The notes under the pieces were generated by a model. That model was not told where the DNA came from, did no database searches, and saw only the letters and a program-made list of their open reading frames with translations. DNA of 14,587 nucleotides from NCBI GenBank assembly GCA_902473545.1, contig CABRSG010000022.1, positions 1-14,587 on the forward strand, read 5' to 3'. The stretch is from an uncultured Lachnospiraceae bacterium. GTDB taxonomy: Bacteria > Bacillota > Clostridia > Lachnospirales > Lachnospiraceae. Positions 1-7,436 of this stretch are shown here, piece by piece. The translations under genes and the position numbers were made by a program. Each line of letters starts with the position of its first letter. The stretch's first letter is position 1.

Positions 1-1315
1 GAGCCGGTCCTGTTTTCTGACAGGGCGCTACCCGCGCACGACGAAGGCGTTTTTCAACGGCAACGACACATACTCGAAGGATGAAAAGCTTGTCACACGG
101 CTGCTGGCGGACGAGGGCTATGTGTGCGGGCTTTCGGGAAAGCTGCATCTGACGTCCGCGCAGGGACGCATGGAGACGCGCACGGATGACGGCTATACCT
201 ATATGCAGTGGAGCGAGCATCCGAACGACGACTGGCTGCATGGGGAAAATGATTACCAGAACTGGCTGAGAGAAAAGGGACTGAAATGGGCGGACATCTA
301 TGGCGGAAAATATACCAGCATGGCAACCTGGCCGCCGACGCCGAACCCCAATTTTACCGGAAAGACGGTGGGGGTGCCCGCTGAGTATCATCAGACGACC
401 TGGTGTGTGGAAAAAGCGATTGAATTTATTGAGGCAAACCGGGGGAAGGATCATCCCTGGCTGATCAGTCTGAATCCTTACGATCCGCATCCGCCGCTTG
501 ATCCGCCGCAGGAATATAAGGACCGGCTGAAAATTGAGGATATGCCGCTTCCGCTTTTCAAAGAGGGAGAGCTTGAGAAAAAGCCGCCCCATCAGCAAAA
601 GGATTTTTATCAGGGCGGACAGGACGGACAGGCAGAGCCGTTCCCCGACCTTACCGATGAGGAGAAGCGCGAGCATTTCCGTGACTATTACGCAGAGATT
701 GAGCTGGTGGACGACCAGTTTGGCAGGCTGCTTGATTATCTCGACCGCACGGGGGAGCGTGAAAACACCCTTGTAATTTTTATGAGCGACCATGGCGAGA
801 TGAACGGCGACCATGGACTGTACTGGAAGGGTGCCTATTTCTATGAAGCGCTGGTGCATGTTCCGCTGATTATGTCATGCCCGTCGCGCTTCCGCCAGGG
901 CGTGCGCTGCGATCAGCTCGTGGAGCTGGTGGATATCGCGCCGACGCTTATGGAGCTGGCAGGCTTTGAGGTGCCGTATTACATGCAGGGCAAAAGTCTG
1001 GTTCCGCTGCTTACCGGAGAGGGGGAGGGGATGCCGCACAAAGAATCCGTGTATTCCGAGTTTTATCACTGCCTCAAGGGAACGCATGAGGATATTTACG
1101 CGACGATGTACTTTGACGGCAGATACAAGCTGGTAAACTACCACGGAAAAGAGTATGGCGAGCTGTACGACCACCGGAACGATCCGGAGGAGTTCGAAAA
1201 CCTGTGGGATGATCCGGCGTATGCAGAATTGAAGGCGAAACTTATTAAAAAGAATTTTGACAGTGCGATACTGAAAAATATGGATTTCTCTATGCATCTG
1301 CTGTATGAATATTAA
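1..1315 (+). CDS. Sulfatase (arylsulfatase/choline-sulfatase-like), 5' end cut by window
   Basis: Hydrolyses sulfate esters in the alkaline-phosphatase superfamily fold; the substrate cannot be told. The reading frame is open from base 2, giving 437 residues to the TAA. The first residues read SRSCFLTGRYPR, the downstream half of the sulfatase signature C/S-x-P-S-R-x-x-x-L-T-G-R, so the formylglycine-forming Cys or Ser lies a few bases left of the window. Other active-site elements follow: GKLH (Lys/His pair, in-window residues 46-49), DPHPP, and the metal-binding SDHGEMNGDHG with a Lys shortly after (KG). The C-terminal ELYDHRNDPEEFENL block is typical of the family's substrate-side subdomain. 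No signal peptide can be judged because the N-terminus is missing. A terminator follows 15 bases after the stop, so this is the last gene of its transcript. Family call is firm; substrate unknown. Confidence 0.93.
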   Translation, partial: SRSCFLTGRYPRTTKAFFNGNDTYSKDEKLVTRLLADEGYVCGLSGKLHLTSAQGRMETRTDDGYTYMQWSEHPNDDWLHGENDYQNWLREKGLKWADIYGGKYTSMATWPPTPNPNFTGKTVGVPAEYHQTTWCVEKAIEFIEANRGKDHPWLISLNPYDPHPPLDPPQEYKDRLKIEDMPLPLFKEGELEKKPPHQQKDFYQGGQDGQAEPFPDLTDEEKREHFRDYYAEIELVDDQFGRLLDYLDRTGERENTLVIFMSDHGEMNGDHGLYWKGAYFYEALVHVPLIMSCPSRFRQGVRCDQLVELVDIAPTLMELAGFEVPYYMQGKSLVPLLTGEGEGMPHKESVYSEFYHCLKGTHEDIYATMYFDGRYKLVNYHGKEYGELYDHRNDPEEFENLWDDPAYAELKAKLIKKNFDSAILKNMDFSMHLLYEY

Positions 1316-1330
1316 AAATGTGTTTTGAGC

Positions 1331-1368
1331 GGGTGGCGGCGGCAGACTTTTGGCGTTGCCACCCTTTT
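1331..1368 (+). terminator. Rho-independent terminator after the sulfatase gene
   Basis: An 11-bp stem pairs GGGTGGCGGCG (1331-1341) with CGTTGCCACCC (1354-1364), with two G-U wobbles and a 12-base loop, followed directly by TTTT. It lies 15 bases past the sulfatase stop. The right arm also contains the -35 box of the next promoter. Confidence 0.75.
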
Positions 1369-1384
1369 ATATTTCTGATATAAT
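1356..1384 (+). promoter_or_regulatory. Sigma-A promoter of the AAA-ATPase/nuclease gene
   Basis: TTGCCA (1356-1361), a spacer of exactly 17 bases, then a perfect TATAAT (1379-1384). The expected start is near 1391, leaving a leader of about 60 bases before the ATG at 1453. The -35 box lies inside the terminator stem of the preceding gene, so termination and initiation signals overlap. Confidence 0.7.
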
Positions 1385-1452
1385 AGCCACAAAAGTAATG
1401 ATTGTCTTTGGAAAATATAATACGTGATCTGTGAAGAGGGGCGGCAACGGAA

Positions 1453-3045
1453 ATGGCAAAAATTTTTAATGTGGCGGCGGTATGCATACCGGAAAAGCAT
1501 TATATGGTAAATCTTGATGAACGGCTGGAAAAGATTAAAAAGATGGTCGATGCCGGGGATTACTTCACGATTAATCGTGCGAGGCAGTACGGGAAAACAA
1601 CGACATTGCGGGCGCTTGGACGCTATCTGCAGGGGGAATACTATGTTGTTTCTATAGACTTTCAGATGCTCGGTGCAGGAGAATTTGAGACAGAAGGCAC
1701 GTTTGCGCGTCTTTTTCTGCGAGTTTTAAAGAGAAATTTGGCACAGATGTCTGGGGAGTTGAAAAGTGCTGTTGGCAATCTTGAAAAAATTGTGCGGGAG
1801 GAGCCTGGTGGATTCCGTCTGCAATGGCTCTTTGACGAACTGAGTGACATCTGTATGGCGGCGGACAGACCGATTGTGCTGATGATTGACGAGGTGGACA
1901 GCGCCTCGAATAATCAGGTATTTCTGGATTTCCTGGCGCAGCTGCGCGCATATTATATTGACCGGGACATGCAGCCGACGTTCCAGTCTGTGATTCTGGC
2001 GGGGGTTTATGATGTGAAGAATCTCCGGCGGAAAATCCGTCCGGAGGAGGCGCACAAGGTAAACAGTCCGTGGAATATAGCCGCAGACTTTAATATCGAC
2101 ATGAGCTTTTCTGCGGAGGACATTGCGGGAATGCTGCGGGAATACGAGGAGGACTGGCAGACCGGGATGGACATTGAAGAAATTTCCACCATGCTGTATG
2201 ATTACACCTCAGGGTATCCGTTCCTGGTGTCGCGCCTGTGTAAGCTGATGGATGAGGAAATCAGCGGGATGGAGGAATTTGGTTCGAAAAGCCGGGCATG
2301 GACGGAGAAAGGAGTCCGGGAAGCGGTGAAAATACTGCTGTCGGAGAAAAATACCCTGTTTGAATCCCTCAGCGGAAAGCTGCTGAATTATCCGGAACTG
2401 AGCGCTATGCTGGAAACACTGCTGTTTACGGGGAAAAATGTTGTGTACAACGCATATACGCAGATACTGGCGGATGCGGAACTGTTCGGGTTTATACGGA
2501 ACCAGGGCGGGGCGGTGAAGATAGCAAACCGCATTTTTGAGACCTGGCTATATAATTATTACCTGTCCACTGCCGAGGTGCAGAAGCAGGACATTTACAC
2601 GGCGGCGCTGCTGGATAAAAACCAGTTTGTGGTAAACGGTCATCTGAACATGCGGCTCGTTCTGGAAAAGATTGTGCTGCATTTTAATGATTTGTACCAG
2701 AACCGGAATGAGACTTTTCTGGAAGAGGAAGGGAGAAAATATTTCCTCCTGTACCTGAAGCCGATCATCAACGGCGTTGGAAATTATTATATTGAATCAC
2801 GTACCAGAGGACTGCGGCGCACGGATGTGATTGTCGATTACTGTGGGGAGCAGTATATCATAGAGCTGAAAATCTGGCGCGGGGAGGAGTACAACAGCCG
2901 CGGGGAGCAGCAGCTTGTTTCCTATCTGGACGACTACCATAAAAACAAAGGCTACATGGTCAGCTTTAACTTCAACCGGAAAAAGCAGCCCGGCGTGCAG
3001 GAGATAGTCGTCGGGGATAAGATGGTGATCGAAGCAGTTGTATAA
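1453..3045 (+). CDS. AAA-ATPase_like protein with C-terminal PD-(D/E)XK nuclease-like domain
   Basis: 530 residues. The layout matches the AAA-ATPase_like plus PD-(D/E)XK (DUF1703-type) proteins, often present in several copies in Clostridia and Bacteroidetes and of unknown cellular role. The P-loop is RARQYGKTT (residues 42-50), lacking the usual first Gly but keeping the G-K-T core. Walker B is IVLMIDEVD (141-149). A STAND-like helical middle region follows (about 220-370). The C-terminal domain carries the nuclease-fold pattern: RTDVIV (Asp458), then IIELKIW (Glu471, Lys473), then a Gln (487) in the following helix. Together these suggest ATP-dependent action on nucleic acid, which is inference. 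Start: ATG with GAAGAGGGG about 13 bases upstream. It stands alone with its own promoter; no partner gene is adjacent on its strand. Confidence 0.88.
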   Translation: MAKIFNVAAVCIPEKHYMVNLDERLEKIKKMVDAGDYFTINRARQYGKTTTLRALGRYLQGEYYVVSIDFQMLGAGEFETEGTFARLFLRVLKRNLAQMSGELKSAVGNLEKIVREEPGGFRLQWLFDELSDICMAADRPIVLMIDEVDSASNNQVFLDFLAQLRAYYIDRDMQPTFQSVILAGVYDVKNLRRKIRPEEAHKVNSPWNIAADFNIDMSFSAEDIAGMLREYEEDWQTGMDIEEISTMLYDYTSGYPFLVSRLCKLMDEEISGMEEFGSKSRAWTEKGVREAVKILLSEKNTLFESLSGKLLNYPELSAMLETLLFTGKNVVYNAYTQILADAELFGFIRNQGGAVKIANRIFETWLYNYYLSTAEVQKQDIYTAALLDKNQFVVNGHLNMRLVLEKIVLHFNDLYQNRNETFLEEEGRKYFLLYLKPIINGVGNYYIESRTRGLRRTDVIVDYCGEQYIIELKIWRGEEYNSRGEQQLVSYLDDYHKNKGYMVSFNFNRKKQPGVQEIVVGDKMVIEAVV

Positions 3046-3051
3046 AATAAC

Positions 3052-3073
3052 ACCGGGGGCAAAAGCCCCCGGT
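3052..3073 (-). terminator. Terminator of the lrgAB transcript
   Basis: A perfect 9-bp stem, ACCGGGGGC (3052-3060) with GCCCCCGGT (3065-3073), and an AAAA loop. Read on the minus strand it is followed by a T-rich tail (GTTATTTTATA). It lies between the converging ATPase and lrgB genes and may also help stop the + transcript, although there is no T-run on that side. Confidence 0.75.
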
Positions 3074-3109
3074 CTGTGTGTCAGAACGCGTAAAATGCTA
3101 TGCGCACTT

Positions 3110-3802
3110 TTACATAAATCCGGCAAAAACCGACGCTCCGACCACCGTCAGCAATCCGGCGACGGCGATGGCGAGGCTGCTCATGGCGCCTTCTACCTGT
3201 CCGAGCTCCATTGCCTTTGATGTTCCGATCGCGTGGGAGGCGGTGCCGATGGCAAGCCCTTTTGCGACCGGCTCCTCGATACGGAAAATTTTACAGAGCG
3301 TTTCCGCGACCACATTTCCAAGGATTCCTGTGATGATAATAACGGCGACGGTGATCGTCTCGATGCCGCCAAGCTCCTGTGAAACGCCAAGGCCGATTGC
3401 CGTCGTGATGGATTTCGGCAGCAGCGTTACATACTGCTCATGTGACAGACCGAAAAGCAGCGACAGCAGAAAGACGCTCACCAGGCTTGTCAATACACCG
3501 GAGAGAATACCGGCGGCTACAGCCCTTGCATTTTTCTTTAAGAGCGTGAGCTGCTGGTAGAGCGGAACAGCCAGACAGACGGTGGCAGGCGTCAGAAGGT
3601 AGCTGATGTACTTTGCGCCTGCATTATAGTGCTCATATTCAACACGCAAAAGGACAAGCACCGCCATCACCAGGACGGTTGCGATCAGAAGCGGATTCAA
3701 AATAGGAAGCTTAAATTTTCTTTTCAGCAGCAGACCGGTTTCGTAGGCGGCAAGGCTGATGAAAGCGCCGAAAAATACAGAATCGATCAGAAATTCCTTC
3801 AT
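3110..3802 (-). CDS. lrgB: LrgB/CidB family membrane protein (antiholin-like)
   Basis: 230 residues, the usual length for LrgB/CidB. The protein is almost entirely hydrophobic with several membrane segments. The C-terminal third has the family's conserved features: LPKSITTAIGLGVSQELGG, then GxxGN and a G-x-ASHAIGTSKA motif near residues 187-197. LrgB works with LrgA in controlling murein hydrolase activity and lysis. In some bacteria and plastids it is linked to export of small organic acids such as pyruvate or glycolate. Its ATG overlaps the lrgA stop (ATGA), so translation is coupled. A GGGAG ribosome site lies about 11 bases upstream. Function follows from family; the transported substrate here is unknown. 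Confidence 0.93.
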   Translation of the reverse strand: MKEFLIDSVFFGAFISLAAYETGLLLKRKFKLPILNPLLIATVLVMAVLVLLRVEYEHYNAGAKYISYLLTPATVCLAVPLYQQLTLLKKNARAVAAGILSGVLTSLVSVFLLSLLFGLSHEQYVTLLPKSITTAIGLGVSQELGGIETITVAVIIITGILGNVVAETLCKIFRIEEPVAKGLAIGTASHAIGTSKAMELGQVEGAMSSLAIAVAGLLTVVGASVFAGFM

Positions 3803-4155
3803 TTCTTTTTTTCTCCCTTCCGAATGATAAACTGCGTAACGCGTCCGGTCACCGCCATCACAATGATGGTGGTGACAACGGTGATGATCAGTACCGGCAC
3901 CCAGATTGGCTGGAGCGTGCCCCAGGCGTCCAGCAGCCCGACAGCAGCCGGGATAAACATTACCGGCATAATTTCAATCAAAAAATCCGCCGCATCTTTT
4001 ATCTGTTCTAATTTCAGAATGCCGCTGCAAAGCGCCAGAAGCATGAGAACAAGTCCGTAGACGCTTGCCGGAATCGGAAGAGGGATCAGCATGCGCAGCG
4101 CTTCACCCAGAAATGAAATAAATAATATAATGCCAAACTGCCGTAAAAACTTCAT
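3799..4155 (-). CDS. lrgA: LrgA/CidA family holin-like membrane protein
   Basis: 118 residues with four predicted membrane segments, typical of CidA/LrgA. Characteristic stretches are LGEALRMLIPLPIPASVYG near the N-terminus and MPVMFIPAAVGLLD in the middle. LrgA/CidA are small holin-like proteins thought to oligomerise in the cytoplasmic membrane together with LrgB. It is the first gene of a two-gene operon with lrgB, overlapping by four bases. Start: ATG with AGAGAGG about 11 bases upstream, behind a strong promoter. No LytSR two-component genes are visible in the window, although these often regulate lrgAB in Firmicutes. Confidence 0.92.
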   Translation of the reverse strand: MKFLRQFGIILFISFLGEALRMLIPLPIPASVYGLVLMLLALCSGILKLEQIKDAADFLIEIMPVMFIPAAVGLLDAWGTLQPIWVPVLIITVVTTIIVMAVTGRVTQFIIRKGEKKK

Positions 4156-4190
4156 AATGCCGTTCCTCTCTTATTGGTAATATCAGCATT

Positions 4191-4219
4191 ATCATAGTGT
4201 TTCTGCCGCGCAAAGTCAA
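4191..4219 (-). promoter_or_regulatory. Strong sigma-A promoter of lrgAB
   Basis: On the minus strand, TTGACT (4219-4214), a 17-base spacer, then TATGAT (4196-4191). The transcript would start near 4184, about 30 bases before the lrgA ATG. This separates lrgAB from the upstream MATE gene even though all are on one strand. Confidence 0.78.
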
Positions 4220-4297
4220 GGATTAGTTTCCTGCGGGAGGCGCCCGGAGCTTTCCATCACGTAGCGCGGGGGCCTGGCTCTGGCAAGTGCGCAGATG

Positions 4298-5635
4298 TTA
4301 TTTTTTCGGTACAAAAAGCTGGTTTGTCTGCCAGCGCAGGAAGCATAAGGATACTGCAAAAGCCAACACTTCCGCAACGGTATTCGCCCACCAAATTCCA
4401 TCCAGCCCAAGAAGCATCGGCAGAATCAGAACAGAGAGCGTCTGGAATATCAGCGTACGCGTGAAGGAGATGATTGCGGAGACAGCTCCGTTGTTCAGCG
4501 CGGTAAAAAACGAGGATGTAAAAATATTCAGCCCGGCAAGGATAAAGGAATACGCAAAAACCGCAAAGGCGTGGCGCGTCATTTCCATAAGCTCCTGGTC
4601 GTATCCGACGAAAATAACTGCGAGCGGACGGGCGAGCAGCTTGGCAAGGGTCATCATGATGATGCCGGCAGCGCTCATAAGAAGAAAACTTTTCTGAAGC
4701 ATGTTTTTCAGCTCGCCGCGATTTCCGGCTCCATAATGGTAGCCGATAATGGGGGCGGTGCCAATGGTATACCCGATGAATACGGCTACGAAAATAAACT
4801 GGATATACATCAGCACGCCGTAGGCCGCAACGCCGTTTTCACCGGCGAAGCGCATGAGCTGGAAGTTGTACAGCATACTTACCAGGGAGCCGGAGATGTT
4901 GGACATCAGCTCGGAAGCGCCGTTTGCGCAGGCTTTGCCGAGAACGCGCGCATCCAGATTTGTTTTTGTGAGCCGCAGGAGACTGCTGTTCGGGCGCAGG
5001 AAATAAAGCAGCGGCAAAAGGCCGCCGATACACTGACTGAGGCCGGTGGCAAGCGCAGCTCCGGCTACACCCCAGCGGAACACGGCGATGAACAGTGCGT
5101 CCAGCAGTATGTTGGCAACGCCGGCGGCCGCCGTGGCAAGAAGCCCGAGCTTCGGTTTTTCCGCGGTCATGAAGAAGGTCTGGAATACGTTCTGAAGCAT
5201 AAAGGCGGTGTTGAAGATCAGAACAGTTCTGCCGTATATCACACAATGCTCCAGCATAGCATCCGTGGCGCCAAGCATGAGGGAAATCGGACGCATAAAC
5301 ACGATGCCGACAACAGACAGGATAATGCCGCTGATGGCTGTCAGCAGGATCATCATGGTGAAATAGCGGTTTGCCGCCGTTTTATTTCCCTCGCCAAGCG
5401 TTTTTGCCACGAGCGCGCTTCCGCCGGTGCCGATCATAAAGCCGACTCCGCCGAGGATCATAATGAAAGGCATGACGAGATTGATTGCCGCAAAAGGCAC
5501 CTTTCCGACAAAGTTTGAGACAAACAATCCGTCGATCACGCCGTAGATGGATGTAAAAACCATCATGATGATCGGCGAAATGCAGAAACGCAGTAATTTT
5601 TTATAAGTAAAATGGTCAGATAACTGAATCGTCAT
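4298..5635 (-). CDS. MATE family multidrug/cation antiporter
   Basis: 445 residues, the usual MATE length, with about 12 membrane helices arranged as two homologous halves. N-terminal family features include SIYGVIDGLFVSNFVG (helix 1) and GVGFMIGTGGSALVAKTLGEG (the G-x-G-x-A loop after helix 2). In the second half, GYTIGTAPIIGYHYGAGN matches the corresponding helix-8 region. MATE proteins export drugs or metabolites in exchange for Na+ or H+. The start ATG has a GGAGG site 10 bases upstream. It follows a marR gene on the same strand after 66 bases, so it is most likely the regulated pump of a marR-efflux operon. Substrate unknown. I find no convincing terminator after it. Confidence 0.93.
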   Translation of the reverse strand: MTIQLSDHFTYKKLLRFCISPIIMMVFTSIYGVIDGLFVSNFVGKVPFAAINLVMPFIMILGGVGFMIGTGGSALVAKTLGEGNKTAANRYFTMMILLTAISGIILSVVGIVFMRPISLMLGATDAMLEHCVIYGRTVLIFNTAFMLQNVFQTFFMTAEKPKLGLLATAAAGVANILLDALFIAVFRWGVAGAALATGLSQCIGGLLPLLYFLRPNSSLLRLTKTNLDARVLGKACANGASELMSNISGSLVSMLYNFQLMRFAGENGVAAYGVLMYIQFIFVAVFIGYTIGTAPIIGYHYGAGNRGELKNMLQKSFLLMSAAGIIMMTLAKLLARPLAVIFVGYDQELMEMTRHAFAVFAYSFILAGLNIFTSSFFTALNNGAVSAIISFTRTLIFQTLSVLILPMLLGLDGIWWANTVAEVLAFAVSLCFLRWQTNQLFVPKK

Positions 5636-5701
5636 TATGTTGTTTCCTCCAGATAATACAAATTGTTTTGCGATATTTCGGCAGACTTTAGCGCCTGCCG
5701 C

Positions 5702-6151
5702 TCAAAGCGTGAGAGCAGACATGCCTTTTTTCAGTAAATCCGTATATTTGCGGAACAGCAGGAGAAATTCGTCCTGCTCGTCCATTGAAAGCTCCAGAAA
5801 AGCATTGCGCTCCGCGGCGAGCACACGTTCCGCTGTCTGTGCGGCTGTTTTTGCACCTTCCTGTGTGAGCCGAAGCTGCTTGCTGCGGCGGTCGCTCATT
5901 TCCTCCAGCGCGATCAGCCCATCCTTCTCCAGCTTTTTCAGCGAGGAATTGACAGTCTGCTTTGGCAGGTAGATCAGATTGCAGATATCGCTCTGCGTAA
6001 GCGGTTTGTCGCTTTCACACAGAGAATACAGAATCCAGAAGGCGCAGTCAGACAGCCCGAAGGCTTTTGCGGCGGCATGATAAAGCTGATCGTTTTCCCT
6101 AAAAAGATTGTTGTATTGGGCAAGCAGCTGCCCAGCGCGCGTTTTATCCAT
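5702..6151 (-). CDS. MarR family transcriptional regulator
   Basis: 149 residues. The frame stays open 42 codons further upstream, but ATG at 6151 is preceded by GGGAGGA at good spacing, and the extension would run through the promoter. The winged helix-turn-helix spans about residues 50-80 (LTQSDICNLIYLPKQTVNSS, then LKKLEKDGLI), with the wing at 84-97 carrying the typical SDRRSKQLRLT. Flanking N- and C-terminal helices form the dimer interface. MarR proteins usually repress their own operon and release DNA on binding a small ligand. The downstream MATE gene is the likely target. Two palindromes in its promoter are candidate operators. Confidence 0.93.
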   Translation of the reverse strand: MDKTRAGQLLAQYNNLFRENDQLYHAAAKAFGLSDCAFWILYSLCESDKPLTQSDICNLIYLPKQTVNSSLKKLEKDGLIALEEMSDRRSKQLRLTQEGAKTAAQTAERVLAAERNAFLELSMDEQDEFLLLFRKYTDLLKKGMSALTL

Positions 6152-6176
6152 AGTATTTCCTCCCTTTTTGCAAAAA

Positions 6177-6216
6177 GTCCGAAAACGGACCACACTATAA
6201 TAATCCGGTTTCGGAC
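6177..6216 (-). promoter_or_regulatory. Paired palindromic operators, probable MarR sites
   Basis: Two copies of one palindrome: GTCCG-AAAA-CGGAC (6177-6190, perfect) and ATCCG-GTTT-CGGAC (6203-6216, one mismatch). Their centres are 26 bp apart. The second fills most of the spacer between -35 and -10; the first lies at the transcription start. This placement fits repression of the operon by its own MarR product, which is inference from position. Confidence 0.7.
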
Positions 6217-6225
6217 TTTTGTCAA
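6197..6225 (-). promoter_or_regulatory. Sigma-A promoter of the marR-MATE operon
   Basis: On the minus strand, perfect TTGACA (6225-6220), a 17-base spacer, then TATTAT (6202-6197). Transcription would begin near 6190, about 40 bases before the marR start. Confidence 0.75.
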
Positions 6226-6226
6226 G

Positions 6227-6250
6227 AAAAAATCCCGCCTGTGAGCGGGA
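6227..6250 (-). terminator. Rho-independent terminator, esterase transcript (distal)
   Basis: On the minus strand, TCCCGC and GCGGGA pair over a 6-base loop, followed by six T (6232-6227). It sits just upstream of the marR promoter and ends the transcript of the minus-strand hydrolase gene. Confidence 0.7.
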
Positions 6251-6275
6251 CTTTCTGAGTTGCCATGCATACGAC

Positions 6276-6298
6276 AAAAACGTCCGGTGGACGTTTTT
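6276..6298 (-). terminator. Terminator directly after the esterase gene
   Basis: A 10-bp perfect stem, AAAAACGTCC (6276-6285) with GGACGTTTTT (6289-6298), and a 3-base loop. It has a T-run on either strand, so it could act in both directions. It starts 27 bases after the esterase stop and forms a tandem pair with the next hairpin. Confidence 0.7.
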
Positions 6299-6325
6299 TA
6301 GTCAGGTATTTTTGCGGGCAGCGAA

Positions 6326-7178
6326 TCAGGCAGTTGTACCTGTACGAATATCCGGCGACTGGCGCTGAAGCCATTTCTCCGCCAGATAGATCCAGTTCTG
6401 ACAGCTTTCCTCAACGCATTGATGCTGCATGTTGTCGGTCAGATCGCTTGCAAGCGAAAGACCGTGACCGCCTTTTTCATACAGATGATATTCGATGGGG
6501 ATTTTATGCTTCATATATGCCTGTACAAGCACCAGAGAGTTTTCCGGCGGAACGGTCTCGTCCTGCATGGTGTTCCAGAGGAAGGCGGGCGGCATCTGCG
6601 GATGAACCTGCTTTTCAATGGAAACTTTTTCAAGCAGTTCCGCATTCTGCCAGTCATCGCCGAGCAATTCACGGATACTGCCCTCGTGACGGATCGCGGG
6701 ATCGCTGGAGATCACCGGATAGCAGAGGAGCAGACCGGAGGGACGGAGCGTTTCTGTCCGGCAGCCTGTCATCTGGCTAAGGCGCGGGCTGTTCCAGTAT
6801 GCGCCGTAACTTGCGGCGAGGTGTCCGCCTGCGGAAAATCCCATAACGAACATGCGGCTTTCCTCAATCTGATATTCTTCTGCGTGTTCATATAGGTGGG
6901 ATACTGCAAGCGCAGTTTCCTTCAAAGCAACCGGAAATCTGGCAGGCGCGATCGAATAGCGCAGAATCGCCGTGTGATAGCCCATTGCCATAAAGCGCAG
7001 CGCGATCGGCTCCCTCGCTTTCACGGTCGGATAAGAAGTGATAACCGCCGCCCGGAAGAATCAGGATCAGCGGCCGCCTCTCAATGGGGATCTCCTCAGA
7101 ATGATCCCAGAGATATAAGGTCAGACTGGCGTCCGGCAGAGAACCCTCCGCCTGGAGTGCAATTTTTTTATGTAACAT
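6326..7178 (-). pseudogene. Alpha/beta-hydrolase (BD-FAE/acetyl-esterase-like), frameshifted
   Basis: An esterase of the alpha/beta-hydrolase fold, without a signal peptide, split over two frames. The N-terminal piece begins at ATG 7178 (GGAGG 7 bases upstream) and holds the oxyanion-hole motif LPGGGYHFLSDRE. The second frame carries the rest: REPIALRFMAMGYHTAILRYS, the nucleophile elbow GFSAGGH, the acid region QDETVPPENS and the catalytic His in KGGHGLSL. Removing one G from the GGG at 7014-7012 joins the pieces exactly (DRESEEPIALRF) into a 283-residue protein of normal length. The gene is therefore either recently inactivated or carries a sequencing error. All catalytic residues are intact, pointing to a fresh event. 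The family acts on acetylated or feruloylated sugars or small esters. Confidence 0.85.
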
Positions 7179-7208
7179 GGCATACCCTCCTAAAAGCATT
7201 TTTCTTTC

Positions 7209-7237
7209 ATTATACAGAACAAGGAAAAGGATTTCCA
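7209..7237 (-). promoter_or_regulatory. Possible promoter of the esterase gene
   Basis: On the minus strand, a perfect TATAAT (7214-7209) with a 17-base spacer to a weak TGGAAA (7237-7232). It lies about 30 bases before the ATG at 7178. The -35 match is only four of six. Confidence 0.45.
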
Positions 7238-7436
7238 TCGGAAAATGGGCGATTCCGGCCGGAAGAGTACCCGGAGGCAGAAAAGCGTACACAAAAGACG
7301 TGGATTTGTGCACAAAAGGAACGGAATACGCGCAGACTATAGGAAAGTTGCTGAAAGTATGGTATTTATAAAGAACCTGCAGCCGGGGGGAGCGTCAGCT
7401 ACGGATGCCATAAAAGGAAAAGGGAGGAAATATATT

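Noticed and set aside
875..1297. 140-codon minus-strand frame within the sulfatase gene
   Set aside because: Overlaps well-conserved sulfatase C-terminal sequence and has no ribosome site or recognisable motif.
4571..5518. 315-codon open frame on the plus strand, His/Gly/Glu-rich
   Set aside because: Antisense to the MATE gene. Composition is that of a reverse-complemented membrane protein, with no domain.
5650..5700. CGGCAG/CTGCCG hairpin between marR and the MATE gene
   Set aside because: Six-base stem with no T-run on the minus strand, so not a terminator. Too weak to call an attenuator.
6152..6277. N-terminal extension of the MarR frame by 42 codons
   Set aside because: The extension would be translated across the marR promoter and operators. 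The ATG at 6151 has a good ribosome site and gives normal MarR length.
7245..7436. N-terminal extension of the first zinc-ribbon protein by 64 codons
   Set aside because: No ribosome site, basic low-complexity sequence, and all paralogs begin at the MFC ribbon start, as ATG 7437 does.
7340..7436. Candidate promoter for the zinc-ribbon array (TTGCTG and TATAAA near 7348-7372)
   Set aside because: The spacer would be only 13 bases. No pairing with 16-18 base spacing was convincing.
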